DNA of 64,000 nt from Pseudomonas vanderleydeniana (GCF_014268755.2 NZ_CP077093.1:620001-684000), one strand, 5' to 3'; shown: positions 38,840 through 48,143, counted from the stretch's first letter. Translations and numbers: made by a program. The notes: a model not told the origin generated them from the sequence alone.

Positions 38840-39745
38840 ATGGCTGGCAAAAAGAATACTGAGAAAGAAGGCAGCTCGTGGATCGGGAAGGTTGAGGAAT
38901 ACTCCCGCAAGATCTGGCTTGCCGGTTTAGGCGTGTACTCGAAAATCGACAGTGACGGCAGCAAGCTCTTCGAGAGCCTGGTCAAGGATGGCGAGAAGGC
39001 CGAGAAACTGACCAAGAGCGCCGTTGGCAAGACCGTCGAGGCGGCCAAGGACTCTGCCGGTTCCGCCAAGTCGCGCATCACTGGCGTCAAGGAGCGCGCG
39101 CTGGGCAAGTGGGACGAGCTGGAAGAGGCGTTCGACAAGCGTCTGAACAGCGCCATCTCGCGCCTGGGCGTGCCCAGCCGCCATGAAGTGAAGGCGCTGC
39201 ACAGCAAGGTCGACACCCTGACCAAGCAGATCGAGCAACTCACTGGCCAGAAAGTGACGCCGGTGGCAACGAAGACGGCGGCAGCCAAGCCTGCGGCGAA
39301 GACGGCAGCCAAACCGCTGGCCAAGGCCGCAGCCGCTAAACCAGCCGCCAAGCCCGCGGCCAAAACCGCGGCGGCCAAGCCAGCAGCGAAACCTGCGGCC
39401 AAGCCGGCCGCAAAACCCGCTGCCAAGACGGCGGCAGCCAAACCTGCCACGAAGCCTGCAGCCAAGCCGGTTGCGGCCAAGCCTGCGGCGAAACCGGCAA
39501 CCAAGCCTGCGGCGAAACCCGCTGCTGCAAAACCGGCGGCCAAACCTGCCGCGAAGCCAGCCGCTGCGAAAAAACCGGCAGCGGCCAAGCCCGCAGCAGC
39601 GAAGCCGGCAGCCGTAGCCAAGCCTGCGGCCCCCGCCGCCGCAAAACCGGCAGTGGCCCCAGCCACCACCAACTCGGTGGCCCCGGCCACCGCCGCCGCT
39701 CCGGCTGCGACCCCAGCTCCATCGGCGCCGACCTCTCAGTCCTGA
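38840..39745 (+). CDS. phaF: PHA granule and nucleoid protein PhaF
   Basis: A 301-residue two-part phasin. Residues about 1-135 form the granule-binding phasin domain (SRKIWLAGLGVYSKI) with an oligomerising coiled coil (HSKVDTLTKQIEQLTGQ). Residues about 142-270 are a histone H1-like region of repeated AKPAAK and KTAAAK units that binds DNA without sequence specificity. In P. putida PhaF helps place granules at mid-cell and split them between daughter cells. TAAGGAG precedes the ATG. A strong terminator follows. The tail length varies between strains because the repeats can recombine. Confidence 0.95.
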   Translation: MAGKKNTEKEGSSWIGKVEEYSRKIWLAGLGVYSKIDSDGSKLFESLVKDGEKAEKLTKSAVGKTVEAAKDSAGSAKSRITGVKERALGKWDELEEAFDKRLNSAISRLGVPSRHEVKALHSKVDTLTKQIEQLTGQKVTPVATKTAAAKPAAKTAAKPLAKAAAAKPAAKPAAKTAAAKPAAKPAAKPAAKPAAKTAAAKPATKPAAKPVAAKPAAKPATKPAAKPAAAKPAAKPAAKPAAAKKPAAAKPAAAKPAAVAKPAAPAAAKPAVAPATTNSVAPATAAAPAATPAPSAPTSQS

Positions 39746-39764
39746 GTGGCATTTGGTGTCATGA

Positions 39765-39797
39765 AAACGCCCGGCCTGTGAAGGTCGGGCGTTTTTG
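39765..39797 (+). terminator. Rho-independent terminator after phaF
   Basis: ACGCCCGGCC pairs with AAGGTCGGGCGT (one G-T/G-C shift at the loop) and is followed by TTTTTGTTT. It lies 20 bases after the phaF stop. Confidence 0.85.
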
Positions 39798-39819
39798 TTT
39801 GGGGGGGCTCAGGTCTGGC

Positions 39820-40003
39820 CTCTTCGCGGGCAAGCCCGGCTTTTGCAGAGGCGAGTCGTATGCAATGTTGGTGTATGCACGCGAAGACGTCGCAGTGGGC
39901 GCCAACGTCTTCGCGGATGAATCCGGCTCCCACGGTTCTGCGTCGATCACAAGATGTGTGGTCGGCACGTTACCTTGTGGGAGCCGGATTTATCCGCGAA
40001 GAG
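39820..40003. repeat. REP cluster between phaF and phaD
   Basis: A single REP (CTTCGCGGGCAAGCCCGGCT, 39822-39841) and then an inverted pair: CTTCGCGGATGAATCCGGCT (39909-39928) with GAGCCGGATTTATCCGCGAA (39981-40000). They occupy most of the 324-base convergent gap between phaF and phaD; nothing else is seen in it apart from the phaF terminator. Confidence 0.8.
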
Positions 40004-40069
40004 GGCAGGGCGTTCTCTACCGCTTATCGGCGGTGAGTTAAAGACAGTTGGCTCTCACGGGACGGTGTT

Positions 40070-40690
40070 CTATTCGTGGTCTTCGAGATAACGCAGGGCC
40101 ATCCGCTCGGTCGCCAGCCGTGCCGGCGGCAGCAGGTGTGGCGCCACCAGCATCATGATCTGGTACACCACCAGCCGCACCTCGCCCTCGCGCCCCAGGA
40201 TCCGCTGGTAGTCCAGTGAAAACAGCAGGGTCAGGGTGATCTGCTCGACCAGTTGCCCGAGTGCCTGGGTTTCGCTGAGGATGAACCCCTGGGCTTTCAG
40301 CCGCGCGAGCAGTGAGGCCAGGGTGCGCTTGAGGGCGTTGAGCAGGTTGCGAATGCCCCGGGCCAGCTTGGGCAGGCGGCTGGCCAGGTTGGACAGGTCC
40401 TGGAACAGGAAGCGGTATTGGGCCAGGCGCTCGACGATCAGGTGCAGGAAGAACCAGTAGTCCTCGGGCGCCAGCTCGACGTCCGCCGGCGGGTCGAGCA
40501 ACGGGGTCAGCTCCGCCTGGAAGCGCTCGAAGAGACCGAGCACCAGGGGTTCCTTGCCATGGAAGTGGTAGTACAGGTTACCCGGGCTGATCCCCATTTC
40601 ATTGGCGATCTCCATGGTCGAGACATTCGGTTCGCCTTTCTGGTTGAACAGTTGCAGCGTGCATTCAAGAATCCGGTCGCGGGTTTTCAT
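40070..40690 (-). CDS. phaD: TetR-family regulator PhaD
   Basis: PhaD activates the pha operons, probably in response to acyl-CoA intermediates. The 206-residue protein has an N-terminal TetR DNA-binding domain (STMEIANEMGISPGNLYYHF) and a helical effector domain. It is the last gene of phaC1-phaZ-phaC2-phaD, 52 bases after phaC2, and convergent with phaF. Despite its TetR fold it behaves as an activator in P. putida; that role is taken from the family. Confidence 0.94.
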   Translation of the reverse strand: MKTRDRILECTLQLFNQKGEPNVSTMEIANEMGISPGNLYYHFHGKEPLVLGLFERFQAELTPLLDPPADVELAPEDYWFFLHLIVERLAQYRFLFQDLSNLASRLPKLARGIRNLLNALKRTLASLLARLKAQGFILSETQALGQLVEQITLTLLFSLDYQRILGREGEVRLVVYQIMMLVAPHLLPPARLATERMALRYLEDHE

Positions 40691-40742
40691 CCAGTCTTCT
40701 TAGGTCTAGCCACGGCTGCCGGGCAGCCGTGTCCGGTGATAG

Positions 40743-42425
40743 TCAACGCACCCGCACATAGGTGCCGGGTGCAGCCTCCATGGTGGGGTACTTGGCATTG
40801 CCGAGGGCCAACTGGCTGTCCTTCAGGGCGCCGGAGCGTGCCTGGAGCCATTCCAGCCATTGCGGCCACCAGCTGCCCTGTACCTGCTTGCCATCGTAGT
40901 ACCAGGCACGCGGGTCGCTGCTCAGCTTGAGGTTATCGATGTAGTTGGCCTTGGGGTTGCCTGGCGGGTTGAGGATGCTCTGGATATGGCCGCTGTTGGA
41001 CAGCACGAAGCGGCGCTCTCCCCCCAGCAGCAGCGTCGAGCGATAGACCGCGTCCCACGGCGTGATGTGGTCGTTGATGCCACCGACACTGAAACTGTCG
41101 ACCGTGACTTTCTGCAGGTCGATGGGCGTGCCACAGACCTCCAGCCCACCGGGGTGGCTGAGCGGGTTGTGCTTGAACAGATCCAGCAGGTCGCCATGCA
41201 GGGCGGCCGGCAGACGGGTGTGGTCGTTGTTCCAGTAGAGGATGTCGAAGGCCGGCGGCTCCTTGCCCAGCAGGTAGTTGTTGACCCAGTAGTTCCAGAT
41301 CAGGTCGTTGGGCCGCATCCAGGCGAACACCTTGGCCATGTCGCGGCCATCCAGCACACCTTGCTGGTAGGAACGGCGCTTGGCGGCCTCGAGGGTCTGT
41401 TCGTCAACGAACAGGGTCGCCGGGGTATCCAGCCGGCTGTCGAGCAGGCTGACCAGGTAGGTGGCGCTGGCGACCCGGCGCAGTTGGCGCTTGCTCAGCA
41501 GGTAGCCCTGCAGGGCGGCGATGGTCAGGCCTCCGGCACAGGCACCGACCAGGCTGACCTCGCGGCTGGCGGTAATGCTCCGGCAGACGTTCATGGCCTC
41601 TTCCACTGCCTCGACGTAGGTCGAAAGCCCCCACTCGCGGTGGCGGATGTCGGGGTTGCGCCAGCTGATGATGAACACCTGCAGGCTGTTCTTCAGGGCG
41701 TATTGCACCAAGCTGTTGGCTGGGCTCAGGTCGAAGATGTAGTACTTGTTGATCTGCGGCGGCACGATCAGCAGTGGCTTGGCGTACTGCTTTTCGCTCA
41801 TGGGCCGGTACTGGATCAGCTCCAGCACCTCGTTGCGAAACACCACCGAACCCTGGGTGACGGCGAGGGTCTTGCCGACCTCGAAGGAGTGCTTGGTGAC
41901 CTGGCTGGGCAGGCCGTTGTTGTGCAGCATGTCGTTGAAGAGATGGCTGATGCCGCGCACCAGGCTGTTGCCGCCGGAGTTGAACAGCTCCTTGATCGCC
42001 AGCGGGTTCAGCAGGGTATTGGACGGCGCCACGGCATCGTTGAGCAGGTTGAAGACGAAGTGTGCCCGGGCGCGGTCGTCGTCGTTCATCCGGCTGTCGT
42101 CGATCCAGTGCCGGACCTGGGTCTGCCAGGCCAGGTAGGCTTGCAGTCCACGCCGGTAGAACGGGTTCAGGCTCCACGCCGGGTCGCGGAAGCGTGGGTC
42201 ACGCGGGCATGGCTGGTGCGGTGTCTCGCCGAGCAGCACCTTGCCCAGCTGGTTGCCCAGGGCGATCGCATGCCTGGCCGTGTGCACCGGATTGCGCAGG
42301 CCATGGGTGGCGACATTGCGCAGGGTGGAAAACAGATCCTGGCCACGCAGACCGGTGATCGCACTCTGTACATGGGTGGGCGCAGCGGGCGCGGGGAGCG
42401 CCCCCGTCGCTGATTTTTCTGGCAT
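40743..42425 (-). CDS. phaC2: Class II PHA synthase 2
   Basis: PhaC2 polymerises (R)-3-hydroxyacyl-CoA of 6-14 carbons into PHA on the granule. The 560-residue protein has the lipase-like box GACAGG with the catalytic cysteine, the acid in GGINDHITPW and the histidine in SNSGHIQSILNPPGNPK. Conserved blocks LLIVPPQINKYYIFDL and WNYWVNNYLLGKEPPAFDIL are typical of class II. It is clearly paralogous to phaC1 across phaZ, the usual Pseudomonas arrangement. The N-terminal 20 residues differ from PhaC1. Confidence 0.96.
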   Translation of the reverse strand: MPEKSATGALPAPAAPTHVQSAITGLRGQDLFSTLRNVATHGLRNPVHTARHAIALGNQLGKVLLGETPHQPCPRDPRFRDPAWSLNPFYRRGLQAYLAWQTQVRHWIDDSRMNDDDRARAHFVFNLLNDAVAPSNTLLNPLAIKELFNSGGNSLVRGISHLFNDMLHNNGLPSQVTKHSFEVGKTLAVTQGSVVFRNEVLELIQYRPMSEKQYAKPLLIVPPQINKYYIFDLSPANSLVQYALKNSLQVFIISWRNPDIRHREWGLSTYVEAVEEAMNVCRSITASREVSLVGACAGGLTIAALQGYLLSKRQLRRVASATYLVSLLDSRLDTPATLFVDEQTLEAAKRRSYQQGVLDGRDMAKVFAWMRPNDLIWNYWVNNYLLGKEPPAFDILYWNNDHTRLPAALHGDLLDLFKHNPLSHPGGLEVCGTPIDLQKVTVDSFSVGGINDHITPWDAVYRSTLLLGGERRFVLSNSGHIQSILNPPGNPKANYIDNLKLSSDPRAWYYDGKQVQGSWWPQWLEWLQARSGALKDSQLALGNAKYPTMEAAPGTYVRVR

Positions 42426-42551
42426 GAATCAACACTCCTTCGTCATCAAGCTGATCAACCGTTACATCGCGCCAGCCCGGGACGGTCCTCTGCCCGGTGC
42501 TGTTGTGCCCTGTCGACGTCCTGCCGCAGGGCGCCTGGCGGACAGGCCGCC

Positions 42552-43409
42552 TCAGGTGCTCTTGAATGGCGCCGGCTGCGGATGCATGACGGCCCGCTGA
42601 CGTTCTTCCTGGAGGAACTTCATGATGATGGGCGCCACGGCTTCGGCACGGGTGATCAGGAACAAATGGCCGTCATCGATTATGTGTAGCTGGGCATTGG
42701 GAATACGCCAGGCCAGCAGGCGCATATTGATCAGCGGAATGAGCGGATCATCGTCGCCGGCCAGGACCAGGGTCGGCTGGCGGATCTTGTGCAACCAGTG
42801 GATGCTGGTCCAGCCGAGCCCGGCGAACAATTGCCAGTAGTAGCCCAGCTTGCCGGCCGAGCGCACCTTGGCGGCGTGTTCGGCGGCCAGGTGCGGATCG
42901 CGGCGGAAGGCACCGCCGTAGATGGTCGGGGCGATGCGGATGACGTGGGATGGCTGGATGTAGCGGCGCGGGCTGGCCATGTTCCAAAGCACCTTGGGCT
43001 TGCCTGGAACCATGATCGCCCCGGCAGCGGTAGCGGCCAGGATCAGCTTCTTGCAGCGCTCCGGATAGTCATGGGCGAACTGCTGGGCCAGTGCCCCGCC
43101 CCAGGACACGCCGACTGCGTTGACCTGGCCATAGTCCAGGTAGTCGAGCATCCGCGCACTGAGCTTGGCCAGTCCGGGAAAACGATAGGGACGGTTTGGC
43201 GTGGACGAGCCACCGACGCCGGGGACGTCGAAGGCGATCACTTCCAGGTCCGGGTCCAGCGCCTGGACGAACGGAAACACCAGCTCCAGGTTGGCGCCGA
43301 TGCCGTTGAAGATCAACAGCGGCGTCAGGTGTGGCTTGCCGGGGCGAACCGCGGTACGGATGGTCTGGCCGTCCAGCTCGATGGTTTTGAAAATGAACGG
43401 TTGCGGCAT
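42552..43409 (-). CDS. phaZ: Intracellular PHA depolymerase
   Basis: PhaZ releases 3-hydroxyalkanoic acids from stored medium-chain PHA. The 285-residue alpha/beta-hydrolase has the serine elbow GVSWGG (Ser102), the acid in LAGDDDPLIP and the histidine in IDDGHLFLITR. No signal peptide is present, consistent with action on cytoplasmic granules. The ATG giving MPQPFIFKTIELDGQTIRT is chosen by family start. It lies between the two synthases, so synthesis and mobilisation are co-transcribed. Confidence 0.95.
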   Translation of the reverse strand: MPQPFIFKTIELDGQTIRTAVRPGKPHLTPLLIFNGIGANLELVFPFVQALDPDLEVIAFDVPGVGGSSTPNRPYRFPGLAKLSARMLDYLDYGQVNAVGVSWGGALAQQFAHDYPERCKKLILAATAAGAIMVPGKPKVLWNMASPRRYIQPSHVIRIAPTIYGGAFRRDPHLAAEHAAKVRSAGKLGYYWQLFAGLGWTSIHWLHKIRQPTLVLAGDDDPLIPLINMRLLAWRIPNAQLHIIDDGHLFLITRAEAVAPIIMKFLQEERQRAVMHPQPAPFKST

Positions 43410-43458
43410 ACTGCAAGCCCTGTGGTTGAGTCGGCTTTCTGCTTCGACACTGCCCTCT

Positions 43459-43532
43459 GCAGGAGTATGGCTTGCCTGCGAATGCGGCCGCGAGACCGCT
43501 GAAAGCTTCGCGGGCAAGCCACGCTCCTACAA
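43459..43532. repeat. REP pair between phaC1 and phaZ
   Basis: GCAGGAGTATGGCTTGCCTG at the left and CGGGCAAGCCACGCTCCTAC at the right are inverted. It lies in the phaC1-phaZ intergenic region inside the operon, where a terminator or processing site has been reported in related species. Confidence 0.75.
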
Positions 43533-43545
43533 GAAGGAAGTCGGT

Positions 43546-45225
43546 CTAGCGCTCGTGCACGTAAGTGCCCGGCGCCGCCTCGGCCGGTGGGTGCGCCTTG
43601 TTGCCCAGGCTGGTCGGTGCCTTCTTCAGCTTGCCCGAGCGGGCCGCCAGCCACGCCTGCCAATGCAGCCACCAGGAGTCGGTATGCTTGGTGGAGTTCT
43701 CCTGCCAGTCCTCGGCCCTGGCCGGCATTTCGTCGTTGGTCATGTAGCGGGACTTGGGGTTGCCAGGCGGGTTGAGGATGCTCTGGATATGTCCGCTGCT
43801 CGAGAGCACGAATTCGACCTTGCCGCCGAACAATTGCGCCGACTTGTAGCAGGACTTCCAGGGGGTGATGTGATCGTTGGTACCGGCCAGGGCGAAGATG
43901 TCGGCGTCGACTTTCTTCAGGTCGATCGGCGTGCCGCACACTTCCAGGGCATCGGCGCGTACCAGTGGGTTGTTCTTGAACATTTCGATCAGGTCACCGT
44001 GAAATGCGGCGGGCAGGCGGGTGGTGTCGTTGTTCCAGAACAGGATGTCGAAGATCGGCGGCTCGTTGCCCAGCAGGTAGTTGTTGACCCAGTAGTTCCA
44101 GATCAGGTCGTTGGGGCGCATCCAGGCGAACACCTTCGCCATGTCGCTGCCCTCCAGTACGCCCTGCTGGTACGAGTGGCGCTTGGCGGCCTCGAGGGTC
44201 TGTTCGTCGACGAACAGTGCGACCTGGGTGTCCAGGGTGGTATCGAGCACACTGACCAGCAGGGTCAGGGAGCTGACCTTCTTCTCGCCAAGGGCCGCGT
44301 AATGACCGAGCAGGGCGGTGCAGGTGATGCCACCGGAGCAGGCGCCGAGCATGTTGAGGTCCTTGCTGCCGGTGATCGCGCAGACCACGTCGACGGCCTC
44401 CTTGAGCGCCTCGATGTAGGTCGACAGGCCCCACTCGCGCTGCGCCTTGGTCGGGTTGCGCCAGCTGATGATGAAGGTCTGCTGGTGGCTGCGCAGGCAG
44501 AAACGCGCCAGGCTCTTGTCCGGGCTGAGGTCGAAGACGTAGAACTTGTTGATCTGTGGCGGCACCACCAGCAGTGGACGCTCATGCACCTGTTCGGTGG
44601 TCGGTCCGTACTGGATCAGTTCCAGCACGTCGTTGCGAAACACCACCGCGCCTTCGCTGGTGCCGAGGTTCTTGCCGACCTCGAAGGCGCTCATGTTGAC
44701 CTGGCTGGGCATGCCGCCGTTGTGCACCAGGTCCTTGGCGAGGTTCGACAGGCCGTCGAGCAGGCTCTTGCCGCCGGTCTCGAAGAAACGCTTGATCGCC
44801 GCCGGGTTGGCTGCGGTGTTGGTCGGGGCCATGGCCTCGGTCAGCAGGTTGATGACGAAGTGCCCGCGGCTGATGTCCTGGGGCGAGAGCGAGCTGTCGT
44901 CGATCCAGTCATGGAGTTCCTTGCGCCAGGCCAGGTAGGTTTGCAGGTAACGTTTGTAGAGCGGGTTCTGGCTCCAGGCCGGATCGACGAAGCGGCGGTC
45001 GTCGCTTTCCGGTTGCAGCTCGGATTTGCCGAACAGCACGTTCTTCAGTTCGACGCCGAAATGGGCGACGTGCCTGGCGCTGTGAATGGGTTGCCGGAGG
45101 GTCTGGGCCAATACCATTCGTGCAGAAGTCAGAAGATCCTTTCTACGCAAGCCGACGACGGGGTTCAGGCCCAGGGTATTTTCCGAGGCCTGACGCTTGA
45201 GGTCATCGTTGTTCTTGTCACTCAT
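43546..45225 (-). CDS. phaC1: Class II PHA synthase 1
   Basis: PhaC1 is the main medium-chain PHA polymerase. The 559-residue protein has the catalytic-cysteine box GACSGG, the acid in AGTNDHITPW and the histidine in SSSGHIQSILNPPGNPK. The start MSDKNNDDLKRQASENTLGL is typical of Pseudomonas PhaC1. TGGAG lies 8 bases upstream. Codons 4-6 contain AAGAACAA, an Hfq/Crc-type motif; phaC1 is a known Crc target in P. putida. It heads phaC1-Z-C2-D. The 277-base upstream gap is A/T-rich in part and presumably holds the promoter, which I could not resolve. Confidence 0.96.
   Translation of the reverse strand: MSDKNNDDLKRQASENTLGLNPVVGLRRKDLLTSARMVLAQTLRQPIHSARHVAHFGVELKNVLFGKSELQPESDDRRFVDPAWSQNPLYKRYLQTYLAWRKELHDWIDDSSLSPQDISRGHFVINLLTEAMAPTNTAANPAAIKRFFETGGKSLLDGLSNLAKDLVHNGGMPSQVNMSAFEVGKNLGTSEGAVVFRNDVLELIQYGPTTEQVHERPLLVVPPQINKFYVFDLSPDKSLARFCLRSHQQTFIISWRNPTKAQREWGLSTYIEALKEAVDVVCAITGSKDLNMLGACSGGITCTALLGHYAALGEKKVSSLTLLVSVLDTTLDTQVALFVDEQTLEAAKRHSYQQGVLEGSDMAKVFAWMRPNDLIWNYWVNNYLLGNEPPIFDILFWNNDTTRLPAAFHGDLIEMFKNNPLVRADALEVCGTPIDLKKVDADIFALAGTNDHITPWKSCYKSAQLFGGKVEFVLSSSGHIQSILNPPGNPKSRYMTNDEMPARAEDWQENSTKHTDSWWLHWQAWLAARSGKLKKAPTSLGNKAHPPAEAAPGTYVHER
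45209..45216 (-). promoter_or_regulatory. Candidate Hfq/Crc motif inside the phaC1 start region
   Basis: On the minus strand the phaC1 message begins ATGAGTGACAAGAACAACG; AAGAACAA fits AAnAAnAA. Binding of Hfq with Crc to the first codons would repress translation. This agrees with published Crc control of phaC1 in P. putida. Confidence 0.6.
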
Positions 45226-45502
45226 CTACGACGCTCCATTGTCCTGAGACGAGTACCGGGTAAACACTGTGCGACCAGGCACAACGAATGCCAAGTACTG
45301 CTGCTCGGGTGACCGGTTGATTGCGCATCGTTAAATGCACGGGACTTGCCAAGTCCATTGGTTACCCGAGTTTAATTTTTTTCGCAAGCGGGCCGAACGT
45401 CAGCCGCTGCTTCCGGGTATTGGATCAGAACAGATTAGAAAATACGCCCCAAATGGCAAGGTGACCGTTCCAGAGGCCTGTGTGGCGAATTCGCACAGGT
45501 CG

Positions 45503-45883
45503 CTAGAGCATCAGCTTGACGATCGACTCGGAAGGGTCGCGGGATTTTCCGGCTGCCTTGAGTTCGGCAAGATACTCGGCCCACAAGTCATCCTGACGAC
45601 AGGCGAGTTGATAGAGGTAGTCCCAGGTGAACAGGCCGCTGTCATGGCCGTCGTCGAAGGTCAGTTTCAGTGCGTACTGGCCGGCGGGTTCGAGCTTGCT
45701 CAGGCCGACGTTGAGCTTGCCGAACTGCAGGATCGGCTGGCCGTGGCCCTGGACCTCGGCGGAGGGGGAGTGCACCCGCAGGAACTCGGCGGGCAGGTGG
45801 TATTCCTCGTTCGGACCGTACTTGAGGGTCAGGGTCTTCGAGGCTTTGTGCAGGTTGATGGCGGTGGGAATTCGGGTAGTCAT
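45503..45883 (-). CDS. DUF971 (gamma-butyrobetaine hydroxylase-like N-terminal) protein
   Basis: A 126-residue stand-alone DUF971 domain, the domain found at the N-terminus of gamma-butyrobetaine hydroxylases. Visible features are LHKASKTLTLKYGPNEEYHL with LPAEFLRVHSPSAEVQGHG and the conserved TFDDGHDSGLFTWDYLYQLA. Stand-alone members beside hslVU are widespread in proteobacteria, and a role in iron-sulphur metabolism or cofactor binding has been suggested but is not settled. It lies downstream of hslU on the same strand, separated by a REP hairpin. Confidence 0.88.
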   Translation of the reverse strand: MTTRIPTAINLHKASKTLTLKYGPNEEYHLPAEFLRVHSPSAEVQGHGQPILQFGKLNVGLSKLEPAGQYALKLTFDDGHDSGLFTWDYLYQLACRQDDLWAEYLAELKAAGKSRDPSESIVKLML

Positions 45884-45915
45884 GACGAGCGCGGACCTGT
45901 CGATGTAAGAGCCTT

Positions 45916-46014
45916 CCCCCTCTTTTTTTGTGGGAGCGGGCTTGCCTGCGAAGCTTTTGGGCGGCCTTCAGGGCCCCTTCGCGGGCAAGCCCGCTCCCAC
46001 GGAAAAGAGGGGGA
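45916..46014. repeat. Extended REPIN between hslU and the DUF971 gene
   Basis: The REP pair (45930-46000, GTGGGAGCGGGCTTGCCTGC and its inverse) is extended by complementary CCCCCTCTTTT/AAAAGAGGGGG flanks. This gives one long hairpin 10 bases beyond the hslU stop. It may serve as the hslVU terminator. Confidence 0.8.
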
Positions 46015-46024
46015 GCGGTATTTC

Positions 46025-47362
46025 TTACAGGATATACCGCGACAGGTCTTCGTTCTGCGCCAATTCGCCGAGGTGGCTGTTGACGTAGTCGGCGTCGATC
46101 CGCAGTGGCTCGGCGCCCTGGGCTCCGGCCATGTCACCCGCGCTGAACGAGACTTCCTCGAGCAAGCGCTCCAGCAGCGTGTGCAGGCGACGGGCACCGA
46201 TGTTCTCGGTCTTCTCGTTGACCTGCCAGGCGATCTCCGCCAGGCGCTTGATGCCCTCCGGCTGGAATTCGATGTTCAGGCCTTCGGTCTTCAGCAGTTC
46301 GCGATACTGCTCGGTCAGCGACGCGTGCGGCTCGCTGAGGATGCGCTCGAAGTCTTCCGGGCTCAGCGCCTTGAGTTCGACACGGATCGGCAGGCGGCCT
46401 TGCAGCTCGGGAACCAGGTCGCTCGGCTTGCTCAGGTGGAACGCACCGGAAGCGATGAACAGGATGTGGTCGGTCTTGACCATGCCCAGCTTGGTATTGA
46501 CGGTGCAGCCTTCGATCAGCGGCAGCAGGTCGCGCTGCACGCCTTCACGGGACACATCGGCGCCGCCGACATTGCCGCGCTTGGCGACCTTGTCGATCTC
46601 GTCGATGAACACGATACCGTTCTGCTCGACCGCCTCGAGGGCCTTGGCCTTGAGTTCCTCGTCGTTGACCAGGCGTCCGGCTTCCTCGTCGCGTACCAGC
46701 TTGAGCGCTTCCTTGACCTTGAGCTTGCGGCTCTTGCGCTTGCCCTTGCCCATGTTGGCGAACAGGCTCTGCAACTGGTTGGTCATCTCTTCCATGCCGG
46801 GTGGCGCGGAGATATCGACGCCGGTGTTCTCGGCGACTTCGATCTCGATCTCCTTGTCGTCCAGCTGGCCTTCGCGCAGGCGCTTGCGGAACAGCTGGCG
46901 GGTGTTGGAGTCCTGGGCCGGTGCGGCTTCCTCGTTGAACCCGGAGCGGGCCGGAGGCAGCAGGGCGTCGAGAATGCGTTCCTCGGCAGCGTCCTCGGCA
47001 CGGTGACGGACCTTGACCATCTCCTGCTCGCGCAGCAGCTTGATCGCGGCATCCGCCAGGTCGCGGATGATCGATTCGACGTCGCGCCCGACATAACCGA
47101 CTTCGGTGAACTTGGTCGCTTCGACCTTGATGAACGGGGCGTTGGCCAGCTTGGCCAGGCGCCGGGCGATTTCGGTCTTGCCGACGCCGGTTGGGCCGAT
47201 CATCAGGATGTTCTTGGGCGTGACTTCAACGCGCAGCTCTTCAGGGAGCTGCATGCGGCGCCAACGGTTGCGCAGGGCAATGGCGACAGCGCGCTTGGCA
47301 TCGTCCTGGCCGATGATATGGCGGTTGAGTTCGTGGACGATCTCGCGGGGAGTCATGGACAT
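46025..47362 (-). CDS. hslU: HslUV protease ATPase subunit
   Basis: HslU (ClpY) is the hexameric AAA+ unfoldase that feeds substrates to HslV. The 445-residue protein has N-terminal [21 protein letters not shown], Walker [10 protein letters not shown], the pore-loop region [15 protein letters not shown] with the GYVG motif, an I-domain, Walker [12 protein letters not shown] and the C-terminal YIL tail (EDLSRYIL) that docks into HslV. It follows hslV by 54 bases and shares its heat-shock promoter. Confidence 0.97.
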   Translation of the reverse strand: MSMTPREIVHELNRHIIGQDDAKRAVAIALRNRWRRMQLPEELRVEVTPKNILMIGPTGVGKTEIARRLAKLANAPFIKVEATKFTEVGYVGRDVESIIRDLADAAIKLLREQEMVKVRHRAEDAAEERILDALLPPARSGFNEEAAPAQDSNTRQLFRKRLREGQLDDKEIEIEVAENTGVDISAPPGMEEMTNQLQSLFANMGKGKRKSRKLKVKEALKLVRDEEAGRLVNDEELKAKALEAVEQNGIVFIDEIDKVAKRGNVGGADVSREGVQRDLLPLIEGCTVNTKLGMVKTDHILFIASGAFHLSKPSDLVPELQGRLPIRVELKALSPEDFERILSEPHASLTEQYRELLKTEGLNIEFQPEGIKRLAEIAWQVNEKTENIGARRLHTLLERLLEEVSFSAGDMAGAQGAEPLRIDADYVNSHLGELAQNEDLSRYIL

Positions 47363-47416
47363 GATATGTGGGGCCTCAAGCGGTAGGGGTCAGGGTGGGC
47401 ACAGGTCTGGCACTCC

Positions 47417-47947
47417 TTATTCCGCGAGGTCCTGCTCCTCAATAGTGAAGTGGTGATTGGTGAATACGCAAATGTCGCCGGCAATCCCGAGGGCGGTCTC
47501 GACGATTTCGCGGGCCGACAGGTCGGTCTTCTTCAGCAGGGCGCTGGCGGCGGCCTGGGCATAGTTGCCGCCTGAGCCCATGGCGATCAGGCCATGTTCC
47601 GGCTCGACCACGTCGCCGTTGCCGGTGATGATCAGCGAAGCGTCCTTGTTGGCAACCGCCAGCATGGCTTCCAGGCGGCTCAGGGAACGGTCGGTACGCC
47701 ATTCCTTGGCCAGTTCGACGGCGGCACGGACCAGGTGGCCCTGGTGTTTCTCGAGCTGGCCCTCGAAACGTTCGAACAGGGTGAAGGCGTCGGCGGTGGC
47801 ACCGGCGAAACCGGCGAGAACCTGGCCGTGGTAGAGACGGCGGACCTTCTTGGCGTTGCCTTTCATGACGGTATTGCCGAGGGAAACCTGGCCGTCGCCA
47901 CCCATGACGACTTTGCCGTGGCGGCGAACTGAAACGATGGTGGTCAA
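47417..47947 (-). CDS. hslV: HslUV protease proteolytic subunit
   Basis: HslV (ClpQ) is a proteasome-like threonine peptidase. The 176-residue protein starts at TTG: the product [20 protein letters not shown] exposes catalytic Thr1 after removal of the initiator. The TTG is preferred because the product must begin TT for activity, a GGAGA lies 7 bases upstream, and no ATG fits. Family motifs are [28 protein letters not shown] and [12 protein letters not shown] sigma-32 type promoter lies about 46-72 bases upstream. Confidence 0.96.
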   Translation of the reverse strand: MTTIVSVRRHGKVVMGGDGQVSLGNTVMKGNAKKVRRLYHGQVLAGFAGATADAFTLFERFEGQLEKHQGHLVRAAVELAKEWRTDRSLSRLEAMLAVANKDASLIITGNGDVVEPEHGLIAMGSGGNYAQAAASALLKKTDLSAREIVETALGIAGDICVFTNHHFTIEEQDLAE

Positions 47948-47992
47948 GGGAGTGTCTCCACGCAGCGGGGCGAAAATGCCTGATGGAAACTC

Positions 47993-48019
47993 ATATGGGG
48001 GTCGTGGAGGGATTTTCAA
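47993..48019 (-). promoter_or_regulatory. Sigma-32 (heat-shock) promoter of hslVU
   Basis: On the minus strand TTGAAA (48019-48014) is followed after 13 bases by CCCCATAT (48000-47993), matching the heat-shock pattern CTTGAAA-N11-16-CCCCATnT. The start point would be near 47985, leaving a leader of about 38 bases. Confidence 0.75.
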
Positions 48020-48143
48020 CCTTGGGTAGGGTTGAGGGACAAGCGGTGTAGGGCGGATGTGCACAACTCTGTGGGAAAGGGCCCTCACAGAGGAAGGGCT
48101 GCGGGGCTCCGAGTGGGTTGGAAGCCCGCAGCGTTTCGGCAGG

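Noticed and set aside
39265-39660. Repetitive GCC/AAG tract as an intergenic tandem repeat
   Set aside because: It is in frame within phaF and encodes the known Lys/Ala histone-like tail.
37941-45225. PHA cluster as horizontally acquired
   Set aside because: Composition matches the flanks, the gene order is the standard Pseudomonas one and no mobile gene or attachment site is seen.
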